Shown here: positions 1 to 8,489 of the stretch, in pieces
Layout: each line of letters starts with the position of its first letter
Numbering within the stretch: the first letter of the stretch is position 1
Source: Anaerolineae bacterium
Lineage (GTDB): Bacteria > Chloroflexota > Anaerolineae > J102
DNA: 16,241 nt
NCBI GenBank assembly: GCA_015493675.1
Contig: WGCR01000384.1
Location: 1-16,241 of the forward strand
Direction of reading: 5' to 3'
Translations under genes and position numbers: made by a program
Notes under the pieces: generated by a model
The model's input: the letters and a program-made list of their open reading frames with translations, nothing else
Database searches by the model: none
Told to the model about the DNA's origin: nothing

Positions 1-37
1 AAAATGGACACACCCAAAGGAAACAATGGCGGCAGCG

Positions 38-505
38 TCAGGCTTCAAGCGGGGGGATGCCAAGCCCGTGGAGGATGGCATTCTGTCTGTCCCACATCTC
101 GGCCTTCTCCTCGGGCGTGGCATGGTCATATCCCAGCAGGTGCAATGCGCCATGCACGACCAGCAGGGCCAGTTCATCCTGCAACGGACGCCCCAGACGC
201 CCGGCCTGCCGCTGCGTAAATGGCAGGGCGATGATGATGTCGCCCAGATAAGGCGCCTCCACCGCAGCAGCGGGCAGCACGAAATCGCTGTCATCATCCA
301 TGGCGGGAAAGCTGAGGACGTCTGTCGGGCCTTCTTTGCCCAAAAATTGCTGGTTCAGATCGGCCACGGTGGCGTCATTGGTAATCATCACTGTCACATC
401 GCCTTCGGCGCGTTCTGCCGCCAGCGCGCAGCGGACGGCCTGCTCCAGCAGATCGCTATCGACCAGCGCCCGATAGGCTTCCAGGACTTCAATCTCAATG
501 GTCAT
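38..505 (-). CDS. ybeY: YbeY endoribonuclease / rRNA maturation factor
   Basis: This 155-aa protein is a full-length YbeY, a zinc-dependent single-strand endoribonuclease that matures the 16S rRNA 3' end and takes part in 70S ribosome quality control in the cytoplasm. The family signature HGALHLLGYDH is intact, with the three metal-ligand histidines at about residues 118, 122 and 128. The conserved GPTDVLSFP stretch lies at about residues 59-67. The ATG start leaves an 18-nt gap after the pgpH stop and has no clear Shine-Dalgarno, so translation may depend on coupling. The pgpH-ybeY order is the same as yqfF-yqfG in Bacillus. Nothing is truncated. The start could be a few codons off, but the identification is firm. 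Confidence 0.96.
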   Translation of the reverse strand: MTIEIEVLEAYRALVDSDLLEQAVRCALAAERAEGDVTVMITNDATVADLNQQFLGKEGPTDVLSFPAMDDDSDFVLPAAAVEAPYLGDIIIALPFTQRQAGRLGRPLQDELALLVVHGALHLLGYDHATPEEKAEMWDRQNAILHGLGIPPLEA

Positions 506-523
506 GACAAAAGATGCGGGGAA

Positions 524-2710
524 TCATCCCGCTGGTTTGGGGGTGGCGAGCGATTGCCGGTCGGCAGATTCCTTCTGCTCGCCTGCTTTCTCCTCACCGG
601 GATATTTGACTCGGGGATGATGGATGCCCTGCAACACCCGCACGAAAGCTTCGGAAATCAGCGTCAGATCCCGCAAGGTCAACGGGCTGTTGTCGAGCTG
701 GCCCGACATCAGTCTGCGGCTGATCACGCTGTGAATGAGCTCCAGCATCTCCTCGCGGTTTTGGGGACGCATGGCCCGCACGGTGGCCTCGCAACTATCC
801 GCCAGCATGAGGATGGCTGTCTCCCGAGTATGCGGCTTGGGACCGGCATAACGGAAGGCCGATTCATCCACTTCACTGGGATCATTCTTCATCTGCACCG
901 CTTTGTGATAAAAATACTCCACGCGGGTGGTGCCATGATGCTCCCGGATAAAATCAATAATCCCGGGTGGCAGCCGGTGCTTCCGGGCCAGTTCCACCCC
1001 GTCGGGCACGTGACTGATGATAATCCGGGCGCTGGTGTAAGGATCGATGCGATCATGGGGATTTTCGCCGTCGGTGTTGTTTTCGATAAAGAAATAAGGG
1101 CGAATAATTTTGCCAATATCATGATAATAGCTGCCCACCCGCGTCAGCAATGAATCAGCCCCAATGGCGACAGCAGCCTCCTCGGCCATATTGCTGACGA
1201 TGAGAGTGTGATGATAGGTGCCGGGCGCTTTCAACAACAACTGGCGTAGCAAGGGATGATTGGGACGAGATATCTCCAATAATTGCAAACTGGTGGTAAC
1301 GCCAAAAAGCTGTCCAAGAAGATAATAAATGACCAGCGTGAAGCTACTGGCGAAAATGCCATTCACCGCGCCGGAAAAAGCCAACTCCATCATCCCCTGA
1401 TTATCCAGCGCCCGCAACTGCGGCAGTCGGAAAGCAAGCAAGATCAGCAGGTTGATGGCAATCACCCACAACCCGGCCCGCACAAAACTGTTGAGCCGCT
1501 CGGCTTTGCCCAGAGCCAGAGCGCCCGTGACGCCGCCCAAAAACAAATAAACCATGACCTCGTCCCCGGCGCCGATATACTGCCCCACCAACAATGACAA
1601 AATGGCTGTGGCAAGCACGGCAATGGGCGTATCCACCAGCGAACCGATGAGCATGGCCATGCTCGCCAGCGGGAAAAGATAGGGCAACAGCGTGTGCATG
1701 GGCAGCATCACTTTGGCCGTGACGACAAAGCCGCTGAAAATAACGCCCAGTAGCAAAACCGGCAATGTCTCCGACCAAAAATTACGCCGCCGAAACGTGG
1801 TGAAGACAATCAGAAGCCCGTCCAGAATCAACGCCATAATGAGAGCGGAAAGATAGTCCCGCCAGGTGCGTTGCGGCTGCAAAAGCCCCAAAGCGCCCAG
1901 GGCCTCGATATCAAGGGCGGTCACTGTATCGCCTTCCCGCAGGATGGTCTCTCCCGCGGCAATGGTGCGGTTGATAGGTTGCACCGCCTGCGCCGCCGCA
2001 TCCCGCGCATTTTGCGTTTGTTCTTCGTTATAAAAAGTATTGGCTGTGATCAGCCCGTCCACCAGCGACTGCACCACATCGGCCTGCCTGTCATTGAGGT
2101 CCAGCGAGATCATGGAGGGAACCGCGCGCTGCGCTTTGGCGACCTCTCCCTCTCGAATCTCCCGCCGCATGATGATGCTGAGAATGCGGAACGCTTCCTT
2201 GGTGACAGCCTGCCAGGCGTCATCACTGAGATCGAGGATATTCTGGGCCTGCCCCTCACTCAAAGAAAGATCGGGAATGGCTTGCAGCCAGGCGATCTTC
2301 TGCTCGCGGGAGGCGTAGGGATCATTCCGCACCATGTCGATGTAATCGGTCACCTCCTTCGCGCGAGCCACCTGCCTGCGGGCAACACGCGATTCGGGGA
2401 CATTGTAGATGGGCTGTACATTTTGGCGGGCCTGTTCCTGGGCCTCCTGCGTCAACACCTCGCTCTTGTAGGTGACAGAGCGCGGGGCCACCACTGTCTT
2501 GGGACTGGCCTCTCCCACATTGACATGGACATTGCCGACTCCGGGCAAATCCACCACCAGGGATGCAAAGATAGTCGCCCCCACCACGACGGCAAAAATC
2601 AGCAGCCGAAAACGCGCGCGCCATCGATCCGGATCGTGGCTCCAGTGTTGTAAAAAACTGGCGCGGCCCGGGGTGGGAATATCCAGGCCTGGAGGAAGAG
2701 GGGTGGTCAT
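524..2710 (-). CDS. pgpH: 7TM receptor with intracellular HD phosphohydrolase domain (PgpH/YqfF family)
   Basis: This is a PgpH/YqfF-type membrane protein; characterised members hydrolyse cyclic di-AMP with a cytoplasmic HD domain. From the ATG at 2710 it is 728 aa. One membrane helix lies near the N terminus (LLIFAVVVGATIFASLVV), followed by an extracytoplasmic 7TMR-HDED region to about residue 270. Then comes a bundle of hydrophobic helices (for example ALIMALILDGLLIVF and LLLGVIFSGFVV), and the HD domain from about residue 505. The YYHDIGK motif has its His-Asp at about 530-531, and the upstream HHT and downstream EHH and D-S-C-E elements are present, so it should be active. The frame stays open up to 2803, adding 31 residues, but those read like leader sequence. 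The ATG at 2710 begins the expected cytoplasmic N terminus, although it has no good Shine-Dalgarno. It is followed by ybeY after 18 nt. Confidence 0.93.
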   Translation of the reverse strand: MTTPLPPGLDIPTPGRASFLQHWSHDPDRWRARFRLLIFAVVVGATIFASLVVDLPGVGNVHVNVGEASPKTVVAPRSVTYKSEVLTQEAQEQARQNVQPIYNVPESRVARRQVARAKEVTDYIDMVRNDPYASREQKIAWLQAIPDLSLSEGQAQNILDLSDDAWQAVTKEAFRILSIIMRREIREGEVAKAQRAVPSMISLDLNDRQADVVQSLVDGLITANTFYNEEQTQNARDAAAQAVQPINRTIAAGETILREGDTVTALDIEALGALGLLQPQRTWRDYLSALIMALILDGLLIVFTTFRRRNFWSETLPVLLLGVIFSGFVVTAKVMLPMHTLLPYLFPLASMAMLIGSLVDTPIAVLATAILSLLVGQYIGAGDEVMVYLFLGGVTGALALGKAERLNSFVRAGLWVIAINLLILLAFRLPQLRALDNQGMMELAFSGAVNGIFASSFTLVIYYLLGQLFGVTTSLQLLEISRPNHPLLRQLLLKAPGTYHHTLIVSNMAEEAAVAIGADSLLTRVGSYYHDIGKIIRPYFFIENNTDGENPHDRIDPYTSARIIISHVPDGVELARKHRLPPGIIDFIREHHGTTRVEYFYHKAVQMKNDPSEVDESAFRYAGPKPHTRETAILMLADSCEATVRAMRPQNREEMLELIHSVISRRLMSGQLDNSPLTLRDLTLISEAFVRVLQGIHHPRVKYPGEEKAGEQKESADRQSLATPKPAG

Positions 2711-2775
2711 CAGATTGATAAGTGGAAAACAGGGACCTTTCTGATTTCGGGAGAAATTGGCATTGTAAAACCCGC

Positions 2776-2790
2776 CGGATTGCGAATCCG
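2776..2790 (-). other. Small perfect hairpin in the pgpH leader
   Basis: A 6-bp perfect stem (CGGATT / AATCCG) with a 3-nt loop lies about 65 nt upstream of the favoured pgpH start. It is followed on the minus strand by GC-rich sequence, not a T-run, so it is not an obvious terminator. It would be in the 5' UTR if transcription starts near 2847. A role in RNA stability or translation control is only a possibility. Confidence 0.3.
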
Positions 2791-2853
2791 CCCGGCACTT
2801 CACTCCCTGAAATCCAGAAGAGCCAATTTTTATTACCGGCGCCTGTGGATCCG

Positions 2854-2859
2854 ATTATA
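2854..2859 (-). promoter_or_regulatory. Perfect -10 box (TATAAT) upstream of pgpH
   Basis: On the minus strand a perfect TATAAT lies 12 nt downstream of the yqeY stop codon and about 145 nt upstream of the favoured pgpH start. I see no good -35 at 16-18 nt; the nearest TTGAAA is about 23 nt away. It could be a weak or activator-dependent internal promoter giving pgpH-ybeY its own transcription. The 161-nt gap here, against 18-30 nt elsewhere in the run, fits this. Confidence 0.4.
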
Positions 2860-2871
2860 GAGTAACTTACA

Positions 2872-3330
2872 TCAGTTTCCTTTTTCAAGCAAAAGGTCGC
2901 GCACGACTTGATTCACCAGGGCGCCATCGGCCTTGCCGCGCAGTTGGGACATGAGTTTTCCCATGACCCGGCCGATATCGCGAGGACCAGAGGCGCCCAG
3001 CTCGTCGATCACGGCCTCGGCGACGGGCCTGATTTCATCCTCACTCATGAGCTGCGGCAGATAGCGTTCAATCACTGCAAGTTCAGAGCTTTCTTCCGCA
3101 ACCAGGTCCTCACGTCCCGCCAGCCCATAGGCCTCGATGCTGTCGCGGCGTTGTTTGGCCTGCTTTTGCAAAACCGCCACCATCTCATCATCGCTGAGAG
3201 GACGATTATCTCTATCTTTTTGGGCGCGGATGATGGCCGTTTTGAGGCTGCGCAAGGTGCGTTTGCCCACCTCATCGCCCGATTTCATGGCAGTTTTCAG
3301 ATCTTGATTGAGCGTATCGAGAAGCGTCAT
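2872..3330 (-). CDS. yqeY: GatB/YqeY domain protein
   Basis: This 152-aa protein matches the stand-alone YqeY family along its full length. The family shares a domain with the C-terminal tail of GatB, the amidotransferase subunit that binds tRNA. It begins MTLLDTLNQDLKTAMKSGDE and contains LRSLKTAI, the charged QAKQRRDSIEAY segment and the C-terminal DIGRVMGKLMSQLRG, all typical of the family. Its exact role is unsettled; a tRNA-linked function is presumed from the shared domain. The start is well supported by an AGGAG Shine-Dalgarno at the right distance. It sits 30 nt after the AlbA_2 gene. In Bacillus yqeY also lies upstream of the yqfF-yqfG genes, so its position before pgpH-ybeY looks ancestral. 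Confidence 0.93.
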   Translation of the reverse strand: MTLLDTLNQDLKTAMKSGDEVGKRTLRSLKTAIIRAQKDRDNRPLSDDEMVAVLQKQAKQRRDSIEAYGLAGREDLVAEESSELAVIERYLPQLMSEDEIRPVAEAVIDELGASGPRDIGRVMGKLMSQLRGKADGALVNQVVRDLLLEKGN

Positions 3331-3339
3331 GAGACTTTA

Positions 3340-3344
3340 CTCCT
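3340..3344 (-). promoter_or_regulatory. Shine-Dalgarno of yqeY (AGGAG)
   Basis: AGGAG on the minus strand, 9 nt before the ATG at 3330. It is one of the few clear ribosome binding sites in this run and fixes the yqeY start. Confidence 0.75.
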
Positions 3345-3360
3345 GTCTTATTGAAAATGG

Positions 3361-4764
3361 CTATTTCAAAATGTAGTAGGTCGCCCGCTTTTGGCCAATT
3401 TTGAGAACCAGCCCTTTATCCACCAGATCAGCCAGATCCCGGCGCAGGGTTTCGGGACTGGCGTCGGGGCACAAGAGCTGATAGTCACGATTGGTGATGC
3501 GGCGTTGTTTTTGTAAATGATCCATTGCTTTTTCCTGGCGGGGATTCAATTGCAGATGGGCGTAGAGATTCGCGGGCGGGCCCGCTCCCACCAGGGAAGG
3601 CGCATGGCTATAAATGGTCACCCTGAAACCGGCGCTGGTCTCGGAAAAATCTGGACGCGGCAGACCTTCCTGCTCACAAACGGTGATCATGCGATCGATT
3701 CCATAGCCCAGACGCTCGATAAATCCCATTTCGGAAAGCACCTGCACAATAGCCTCGTTGCGGCTGTAACGCTCATTCACCAGATTATCCAGGGTGACAT
3801 GGCCCGGCAAACGCCCGGGCGAATATACCTCCATGCGATCGCTGAACATCAGCACGCGGATATTATCCCCGCGAATGCTGTAATCCCGATGCGCCACCGC
3901 GTTGACGATGGCCTCCCGCACCACCGAGATGGGATACTCGGGGATTTCCTCTCGCTCAAGGCCGCGGATGCGCATGCCGCGGCGCATGTTGGAAGTGACA
4001 AAGACCTCGGCCCGGCGGATTTGATCGGGCAACACCCCGCGAATGTCCTCGCGGATAAAATCATCACTCATGGTCTCTCCGGCATAACGCACGCCGGTGA
4101 TCTCGGCGGAACGCAGCCAGCGTTGGGGGTTGCCGCCAAACAAGAGCAACCCGGCAATGGTGGGACGTAGTCCCTTGTCTGTCTCCGCCAAACAGCCGCG
4201 GCTGAGCAGCAAGTCATCGGCGTCTTCATTCGCGGGCAGGCCCAGCAGCTCGCGATAGGCGCGAATACGATCCGCATCCAACGCCTGCGCCGTGGCCCCG
4301 CGCGGCGTTTGGGACTCGAAGCTGGCCTCACTGCGGTTGAGCAGCAGCACGCGCAGCTCGTGGGGCATCAGCGGACGGGTGTCGCGCCCGGAGCGCACCA
4401 GGTATTGCCCGCGCAGGCTGTAGACATGGGGCAAGCCGGGCGGAACCTGCGCCACACACAGGGTTTTGCCGTCCACCTCCACCAACTCGGGCAGGGGCAA
4501 AATCAACGGCGGTGTGGGAATGAGAGCGGCGGAAGCCATCATTTCCCGGGCGATCTCGGAATCGCTGACGCCGACAATGCGACGGCTGTTGGTGGCGCCC
4601 ATAATGATGAGACCGCCATGGGCATTGGCAAGCGCGGTCATAGCCTCGGCGATCTTGCGAGCCGAAGCTTTCGCTCCCAGCATCACGGTCTTGGAGCCGG
4701 GCCCCTCCTTCACAGCGGTGCGAATGGCGTCGGGCGTGGGGGAAACAGATCGTTTTGGGGACAT
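3361..4764 (-). CDS. AlbA_2 / HATPase_c_4 putative transcriptional regulator
   Basis: This 467-aa protein has the architecture often labelled 'RecG-related helicase' or 'putative transcriptional regulator'. An AlbA_2 (Schlafen-type) domain occupies about residues 18-140, with the typical ALANAHGGLIIMGATNSRRIVGV core. A GHKL-like HATPase_c_4 domain lies at about 280-385, with an N-box-like E-x3-N inside REAIVNAVAHRDYS and then GYGIDRM. A C-terminal winged helix covers about 406-467, with LNPRQEKAMDHL and TLRRDLADLVDKGLVLKIG. There is no helicase motif, so the RecG label should not be taken literally. Members are thought to bind nucleic acid and perhaps ATP; no substrate is known here. It starts 21 nt after the upstream gene's stop with no visible Shine-Dalgarno, suggesting coupled translation inside the lon operon. 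Confidence 0.88.
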   Translation of the reverse strand: MSPKRSVSPTPDAIRTAVKEGPGSKTVMLGAKASARKIAEAMTALANAHGGLIIMGATNSRRIVGVSDSEIAREMMASAALIPTPPLILPLPELVEVDGKTLCVAQVPPGLPHVYSLRGQYLVRSGRDTRPLMPHELRVLLLNRSEASFESQTPRGATAQALDADRIRAYRELLGLPANEDADDLLLSRGCLAETDKGLRPTIAGLLLFGGNPQRWLRSAEITGVRYAGETMSDDFIREDIRGVLPDQIRRAEVFVTSNMRRGMRIRGLEREEIPEYPISVVREAIVNAVAHRDYSIRGDNIRVLMFSDRMEVYSPGRLPGHVTLDNLVNERYSRNEAIVQVLSEMGFIERLGYGIDRMITVCEQEGLPRPDFSETSAGFRVTIYSHAPSLVGAGPPANLYAHLQLNPRQEKAMDHLQKQRRITNRDYQLLCPDASPETLRRDLADLVDKGLVLKIGQKRATYYILK

Positions 4765-4785
4765 GGTCAGGGGTAGGGGAGAGTT

Positions 4786-5889
4786 TTAGCGAGGGTAAAC
4801 GTCGACAATGCGCCAATGGACCGATGACTGGAGATTCTGGGGAGCTTCCATCTTTACCTGCCAGACCGTATTGTGCAGCACGCCATTCGCCATGAACGCC
4901 ACCTGCACGCCCACGACGGTGGCGCCAATGTCGATGTCGGGCGCAGAGATCTCGCGTACAGAGACCTGGTCGAATGAGACCAGAGCATTATCATCCAGCC
5001 AACGGCTGCTTTTTTTATCCAGCAGATAAGCCAATACCTGGGCTTCGGGAAATGCAGGTTCCTCGGGTTTGGCTCCCCGACAAAAGACCAGGTCACTGTT
5101 TTCATAATCGCCCACAAATTGCGGCGCGCCCAGCTGCGGATCATCTTGCAGCTTCCAGGCCACGCGCCGGCAGATATTCGAGCGATCCATCTGCGGCTCC
5201 CAGGCCCAGAGCTCGTCGATGAGTTGTTTCTTGCCGTCGGAACCGTTCTTCCACTTGGCCCAGTCGGCCGGGTCCTCTTTGTTCAGGCTGAACCAGCCGG
5301 GCGTATAGGCCAAGGCGCCATCATATCCTTTTTGCGCATCAACCCACCAAAAAATGGCGAAACGATTCGTGCGGTTATGATTGATGCCGCGCACGAGCAG
5401 ATGATCGCCAGTGAGCACATCGCTCTCTTCAGGCTGCGTCTCGGGCGCCGCTGCGTCAGGATCGGTAAAAACAGCCCAATAATCGACGCGTTCATCCCCC
5501 AGATAACCGTGGCTTTTGCTGCGTGTATAATCGGGCATCAGACGATAGGGGATCAGATAGGCGGGGGACTGATGCAAAGCATCCATGTCCGAAGCGCTAT
5601 TGGGCTGATTCTGGGCGTCGTAGATGACGCCGCCGATCTGACCGGTGTCGCCCTCATCACGATATAAAAACAGCCATTCGATATCCTTGTCGCCATCCAG
5701 GCTGATTTTTACCAGCCCATCTTTCTCCTCGACGGGCCGCCAGTGGGCGGGTTTGATGTTCCGCAGATCGATGTTCAACGGCGTAGACGTTTGGCTCTCG
5801 GTGAAAGAGCTGTTTCTCTGAGTAAATACAAAATACAGAATCGCCGCCGCCACAATGATGCCAATGATCGCCAGGATGGTGCGTAACAT
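4786..5889 (-). CDS. Membrane-anchored hypothetical protein downstream of lon
   Basis: I do not recognise the family. From the ATG at 5889 the protein is 367 aa. It has one N-terminal hydrophobic helix (RTILAIIGIIVAAAILYFVF) followed by a polar, aromatic-rich domain with no lysine/arginine cluster after the helix. That predicts a signal-anchor protein with most of its mass outside the membrane. Two cysteines (in NICRR and VFCRG) could form a disulfide. The last ~60 residues (VVGVQVAFMANGVLHNTVWQ to the end WRIVDVYPR) look like a compact beta-rich, NTF2-like fold, but this is only an impression. The frame extends to a TTG at 5895, but GGAG at 5898-5901 is correctly spaced for the ATG and too close for the TTG. 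It begins 18 nt after the lon stop, so it is probably co-transcribed with lon. Confidence 0.82.
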   Translation of the reverse strand: MLRTILAIIGIIVAAAILYFVFTQRNSSFTESQTSTPLNIDLRNIKPAHWRPVEEKDGLVKISLDGDKDIEWLFLYRDEGDTGQIGGVIYDAQNQPNSASDMDALHQSPAYLIPYRLMPDYTRSKSHGYLGDERVDYWAVFTDPDAAAPETQPEESDVLTGDHLLVRGINHNRTNRFAIFWWVDAQKGYDGALAYTPGWFSLNKEDPADWAKWKNGSDGKKQLIDELWAWEPQMDRSNICRRVAWKLQDDPQLGAPQFVGDYENSDLVFCRGAKPEEPAFPEAQVLAYLLDKKSSRWLDDNALVSFDQVSVREISAPDIDIGATVVGVQVAFMANGVLHNTVWQVKMEAPQNLQSSVHWRIVDVYPR

Positions 5890-5897
5890 GAGCAATG

Positions 5898-5901
5898 CTC
5901 C
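5898..5901 (-). promoter_or_regulatory. Shine-Dalgarno deciding the start of the membrane protein gene
   Basis: GGAG on the minus strand lies 8 nt upstream of the ATG at 5889 but only 2 nt from the alternative TTG at 5895. The spacing supports the ATG. It lies inside the short gap just beyond the lon stop codon. Confidence 0.65.
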
Positions 5902-5907
5902 GGTTGA

Positions 5908-8388
5908 TTAACCGCCCGCGGCGTCCGACGCTTCCAGAGACGCATCATCAGATGCCGGAGCGCGCAACGCCAGGGCCAGAACTTGTTCCAAATGGGTGGC
6001 AAAACGGATATCGAGCGCCCGGCGGATGTGCCTGGGCACTTCGATCAGATCTTTTTCGTTGCGTTTGGGGATGATCACCGTTTTCAGGTGATTACGATGG
6101 GCGGTCAGCAGTTTCTCCTTGAGGCCGCCAATGGCCAGCACTCGCCCGCGCAGTGTTATTTCCCCCGTCATGCCCACGGTGTGATTCACCGGACGATTGG
6201 TCAGGACGGAGATGAGCGCCGTGGCAATGGTCACGCCCGCCGACGGGCCATCCTTGGGAATTGTTCCCTCGGGGAAATGAAGATGAATGTCGTATTTATC
6301 GAAATCGAAATCGCCAAAACCATAATCTTCGGCGTGGCTGCGAGCATAAGAGAGGGCGGCCTGGGCAGATTCCTGCATGACCTCGCCCAATTGCCCGGTG
6401 AGAATCAAGCTGCCCTTGCCGGGCATAATCAGCGCCTCCACCTGCATGACGTCGCCGCCGCCCTCGGTCCAGGCCAGGCCCGTGGCGACGCCGATCTGAT
6501 CTTCTATGTCCAGCTTGTAATCATCGTAACGAGGCGGTCCCAACAGTTCGTTCACGACCTGGGGGGTGATGCGATGACGGATTTTGCGGCCTGCGGCCAC
6601 TTTGCGGGCCAGCTTGCGAAAAACCGAAGCCATCTCCCGTTCCAGATTGCGAACGCCCGCCTCGTAGGTGTAGTGCTGAATCAGCTCATCCAGGGTGGCG
6701 TCGGTCAGGGTGAGATGGGCGTTTTGCAAACCGTGCTCTTTCAGCAGGCGCGGAATCAAAAATTTGCGGGCGATGAGACGCTTCTCGAAATCCGCGTAGC
6801 CCGGAAATTCGATGACCTCCATGCGATCCAGCAGCGGCGCCGGGATTTTGTAGGGGTTGTTGGCGGTGGTGATGAAAAGCACGTGGCTGAGATCGTAAGA
6901 TACATCCAGATAATGATCGCTGAACGCATTGTTCTGCTCGGGATCCAGCACCTCCAGCAGGGCGGCCGAGGGATCGCCGCGAAAATCATACCCCATCTTG
7001 TCCACTTCATCCAGCATGAAGACGGGATTAACCACGCCGGCATTGCGCATGGTCTGGATGATACGGCCCGGCAGTGCGCCGATGTAGGTGCGGCGATGTC
7101 CCCGGATTTCGGCCTCGTCGCGCACGCCGCCCAGCGAGACGCGCGCGAACTCGCGCCCCAGGGCCTCGGCGATGGATTTGCCCATGGAGGTCTTGCCGGT
7201 GCCGGGCGGGCCCACAAAACAGAGGATGGGCGTGCGCATGTCATCTTTGGCCAGTTTGCGTACGGCGATATGCTCCAGAATGCGTTCCTTGGCTTTTTTC
7301 AGGCCGTAATGATGCGCTTCCAGCACCGCTTCGGCATGGGCGATGTCGATATCATCGCCATTATCGGGAGCGCCCCAGGGCAAATCCAGCAGCCAATCCA
7401 GATAGGTGCGGACGATGTTGGTTTCAGGGGCCATGGGCGGCATGGCGCTGAGTCTCCCCAGCTCTTTGTTGGCCTTGGCCTTGACCTCCTCGGGCATGGC
7501 CGACGCCTCGATGCGCTCTCGCAGCTCGCTGATCTCAAGATTAAACTCATCGCCCTCGCCCAACTCCGACTGGATGGCGCGCATCTGCTCTCGCAGGAAA
7601 TACTCCCGCTGAGAATCCTCCATTTGCCGCTGCACCTGCTCATGAATCTGGTTCTCCAGCTCCAGCACATCCAGCTCCTCAGCCAGGAAGACGCTGGTTT
7701 TGCGCAGGCGCTCCAGCGGATCAATCGTCTCGAGAATGAGCTGGCGTCGCTCCAGGGGAATAGGCAGGGAGGAGACGATAAGATCGGATAGCCAACCGGG
7801 CTGATCCACATTCATGGCCGCCACCAGCACTTCCTCGGGAATGTTCTGACTGAGGAAAATCACCTTCTCGAACATGACCAGCACCGCCCGGCGCAAAGCC
7901 TCCAGATCATCGACGAAGGAGACATTCGGCTCGGGGATGCGCCGCCCCAACACCCGCAGATAAGGGCGCTCCTGGAGCACTTCCAGAATCTCCACCCGAT
8001 AGTCGCCATGGGCAAAGATGCTCTGGGTGCCATCGGGCATACGCAGCACCCGTTCCATTGAGATCTCGCCGCCGATATCGTAGAGGTCCTCAGCCAGAGG
8101 CGTTTCCTGGGTGGAATCGAGTTGCGCCACCACCAGCAACGGCAGCTCTTCATCCTGGGCCGCCTCCAGAGCGCGACGAGAGATGTCCCGCCCGATGAAG
8201 ATGGGGGCGACGGTGCGGGGGAAGACAATGATATCGCGCGAGGCGATGACAGGGTACTCCTGAATCAAATCGTCCTCATCGAGCTGGCGATCGGAAAACG
8301 GTGGTTCGGAGGTTCGCATGGCGGCGCTGAGGAAAGGAAATTCCTCGTTGAAACGTCGGATCAGTGGATCAAGATTCTTTTCGGTCAT
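5908..8388 (-). CDS. lon: ATP-dependent protease Lon (La)
   Basis: This is a complete bacterial LonA of 826 aa from the ATG at 8388, a cytoplasmic AAA+ protease that degrades misfolded and regulatory proteins. The N-terminal LON substrate domain begins around YPVIASRDIIVFPRTVAPIF. A long helical linker with QREYFLREQMRAIQSELGEG follows. The AAA+ module has Walker A GPPGTGKTS at about residue 393 and Walker B VFMLDEVDKM. In the protease domain, the catalytic Ser in PKDGPSAG is at about 716 and the Lys in GGLKEK about 759, with the 43-residue spacing of E. coli Lon. All key residues are present. The frame is open to a TTG at 8436, but the family N terminus fits the ATG. I see no Shine-Dalgarno and no CIRCE heat-shock operator upstream. 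It heads a six-gene run. Confidence 0.97.
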   Translation of the reverse strand: MTEKNLDPLIRRFNEEFPFLSAAMRTSEPPFSDRQLDEDDLIQEYPVIASRDIIVFPRTVAPIFIGRDISRRALEAAQDEELPLLVVAQLDSTQETPLAEDLYDIGGEISMERVLRMPDGTQSIFAHGDYRVEILEVLQERPYLRVLGRRIPEPNVSFVDDLEALRRAVLVMFEKVIFLSQNIPEEVLVAAMNVDQPGWLSDLIVSSLPIPLERRQLILETIDPLERLRKTSVFLAEELDVLELENQIHEQVQRQMEDSQREYFLREQMRAIQSELGEGDEFNLEISELRERIEASAMPEEVKAKANKELGRLSAMPPMAPETNIVRTYLDWLLDLPWGAPDNGDDIDIAHAEAVLEAHHYGLKKAKERILEHIAVRKLAKDDMRTPILCFVGPPGTGKTSMGKSIAEALGREFARVSLGGVRDEAEIRGHRRTYIGALPGRIIQTMRNAGVVNPVFMLDEVDKMGYDFRGDPSAALLEVLDPEQNNAFSDHYLDVSYDLSHVLFITTANNPYKIPAPLLDRMEVIEFPGYADFEKRLIARKFLIPRLLKEHGLQNAHLTLTDATLDELIQHYTYEAGVRNLEREMASVFRKLARKVAAGRKIRHRITPQVVNELLGPPRYDDYKLDIEDQIGVATGLAWTEGGGDVMQVEALIMPGKGSLILTGQLGEVMQESAQAALSYARSHAEDYGFGDFDFDKYDIHLHFPEGTIPKDGPSAGVTIATALISVLTNRPVNHTVGMTGEITLRGRVLAIGGLKEKLLTAHRNHLKTVIIPKRNEKDLIEVPRHIRRALDIRFATHLEQVLALALRAPASDDASLEASDAAGG

Positions 8389-8489
8389 AATTTTGTGTAT
8401 GATGAACAGCAATCCTGTGCGAAAGCTGTGTTTCAATCGATGGGGAGGAAATGAGTGTGAGAAAAAAGAAAATTCAAGCAGTGCAATGT

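Noticed and set aside
1..37. A possible start of the next gene downstream of ybeY
   Set aside because: Several short frames run off the left edge, with only TTG, CTG or GTG starts and no Shine-Dalgarno. Too little sequence to support a gene.
26..1153. A 375-codon plus-strand frame across ybeY and the end of pgpH
   Set aside because: It overlaps two clear minus-strand genes and has no recognisable protein features or ribosome binding site.
2711..2803. A 31-residue N-terminal extension of pgpH
   Set aside because: The residues do not resemble the family N terminus, and the stretch contains a hairpin and lies in the long gap after yqeY. The ATG at 2710 is preferred, though not proven.
3361..4764. 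An ATP-dependent DNA helicase (RecG-like)
   Set aside because: No helicase motifs are present; the name comes from a common annotation of AlbA_2/HATPase_c_4 proteins.
5983..7791. A 602-codon open frame on the plus strand opposite lon
   Set aside because: It is an antisense shadow of a strongly conserved Lon; the translation shows no family signature and is His/Gln/Gly-rich, as expected from the codon bias of the other strand.
8389..8436. A heat-shock (CIRCE/HrcA) operator or a longer Lon N terminus from the TTG at 8436
   Set aside because: No TTAGCACTC-N9-GAGTGCTAA element is seen, and the extra 16 residues do not resemble Lon. The ATG at 8388 fits the family start.
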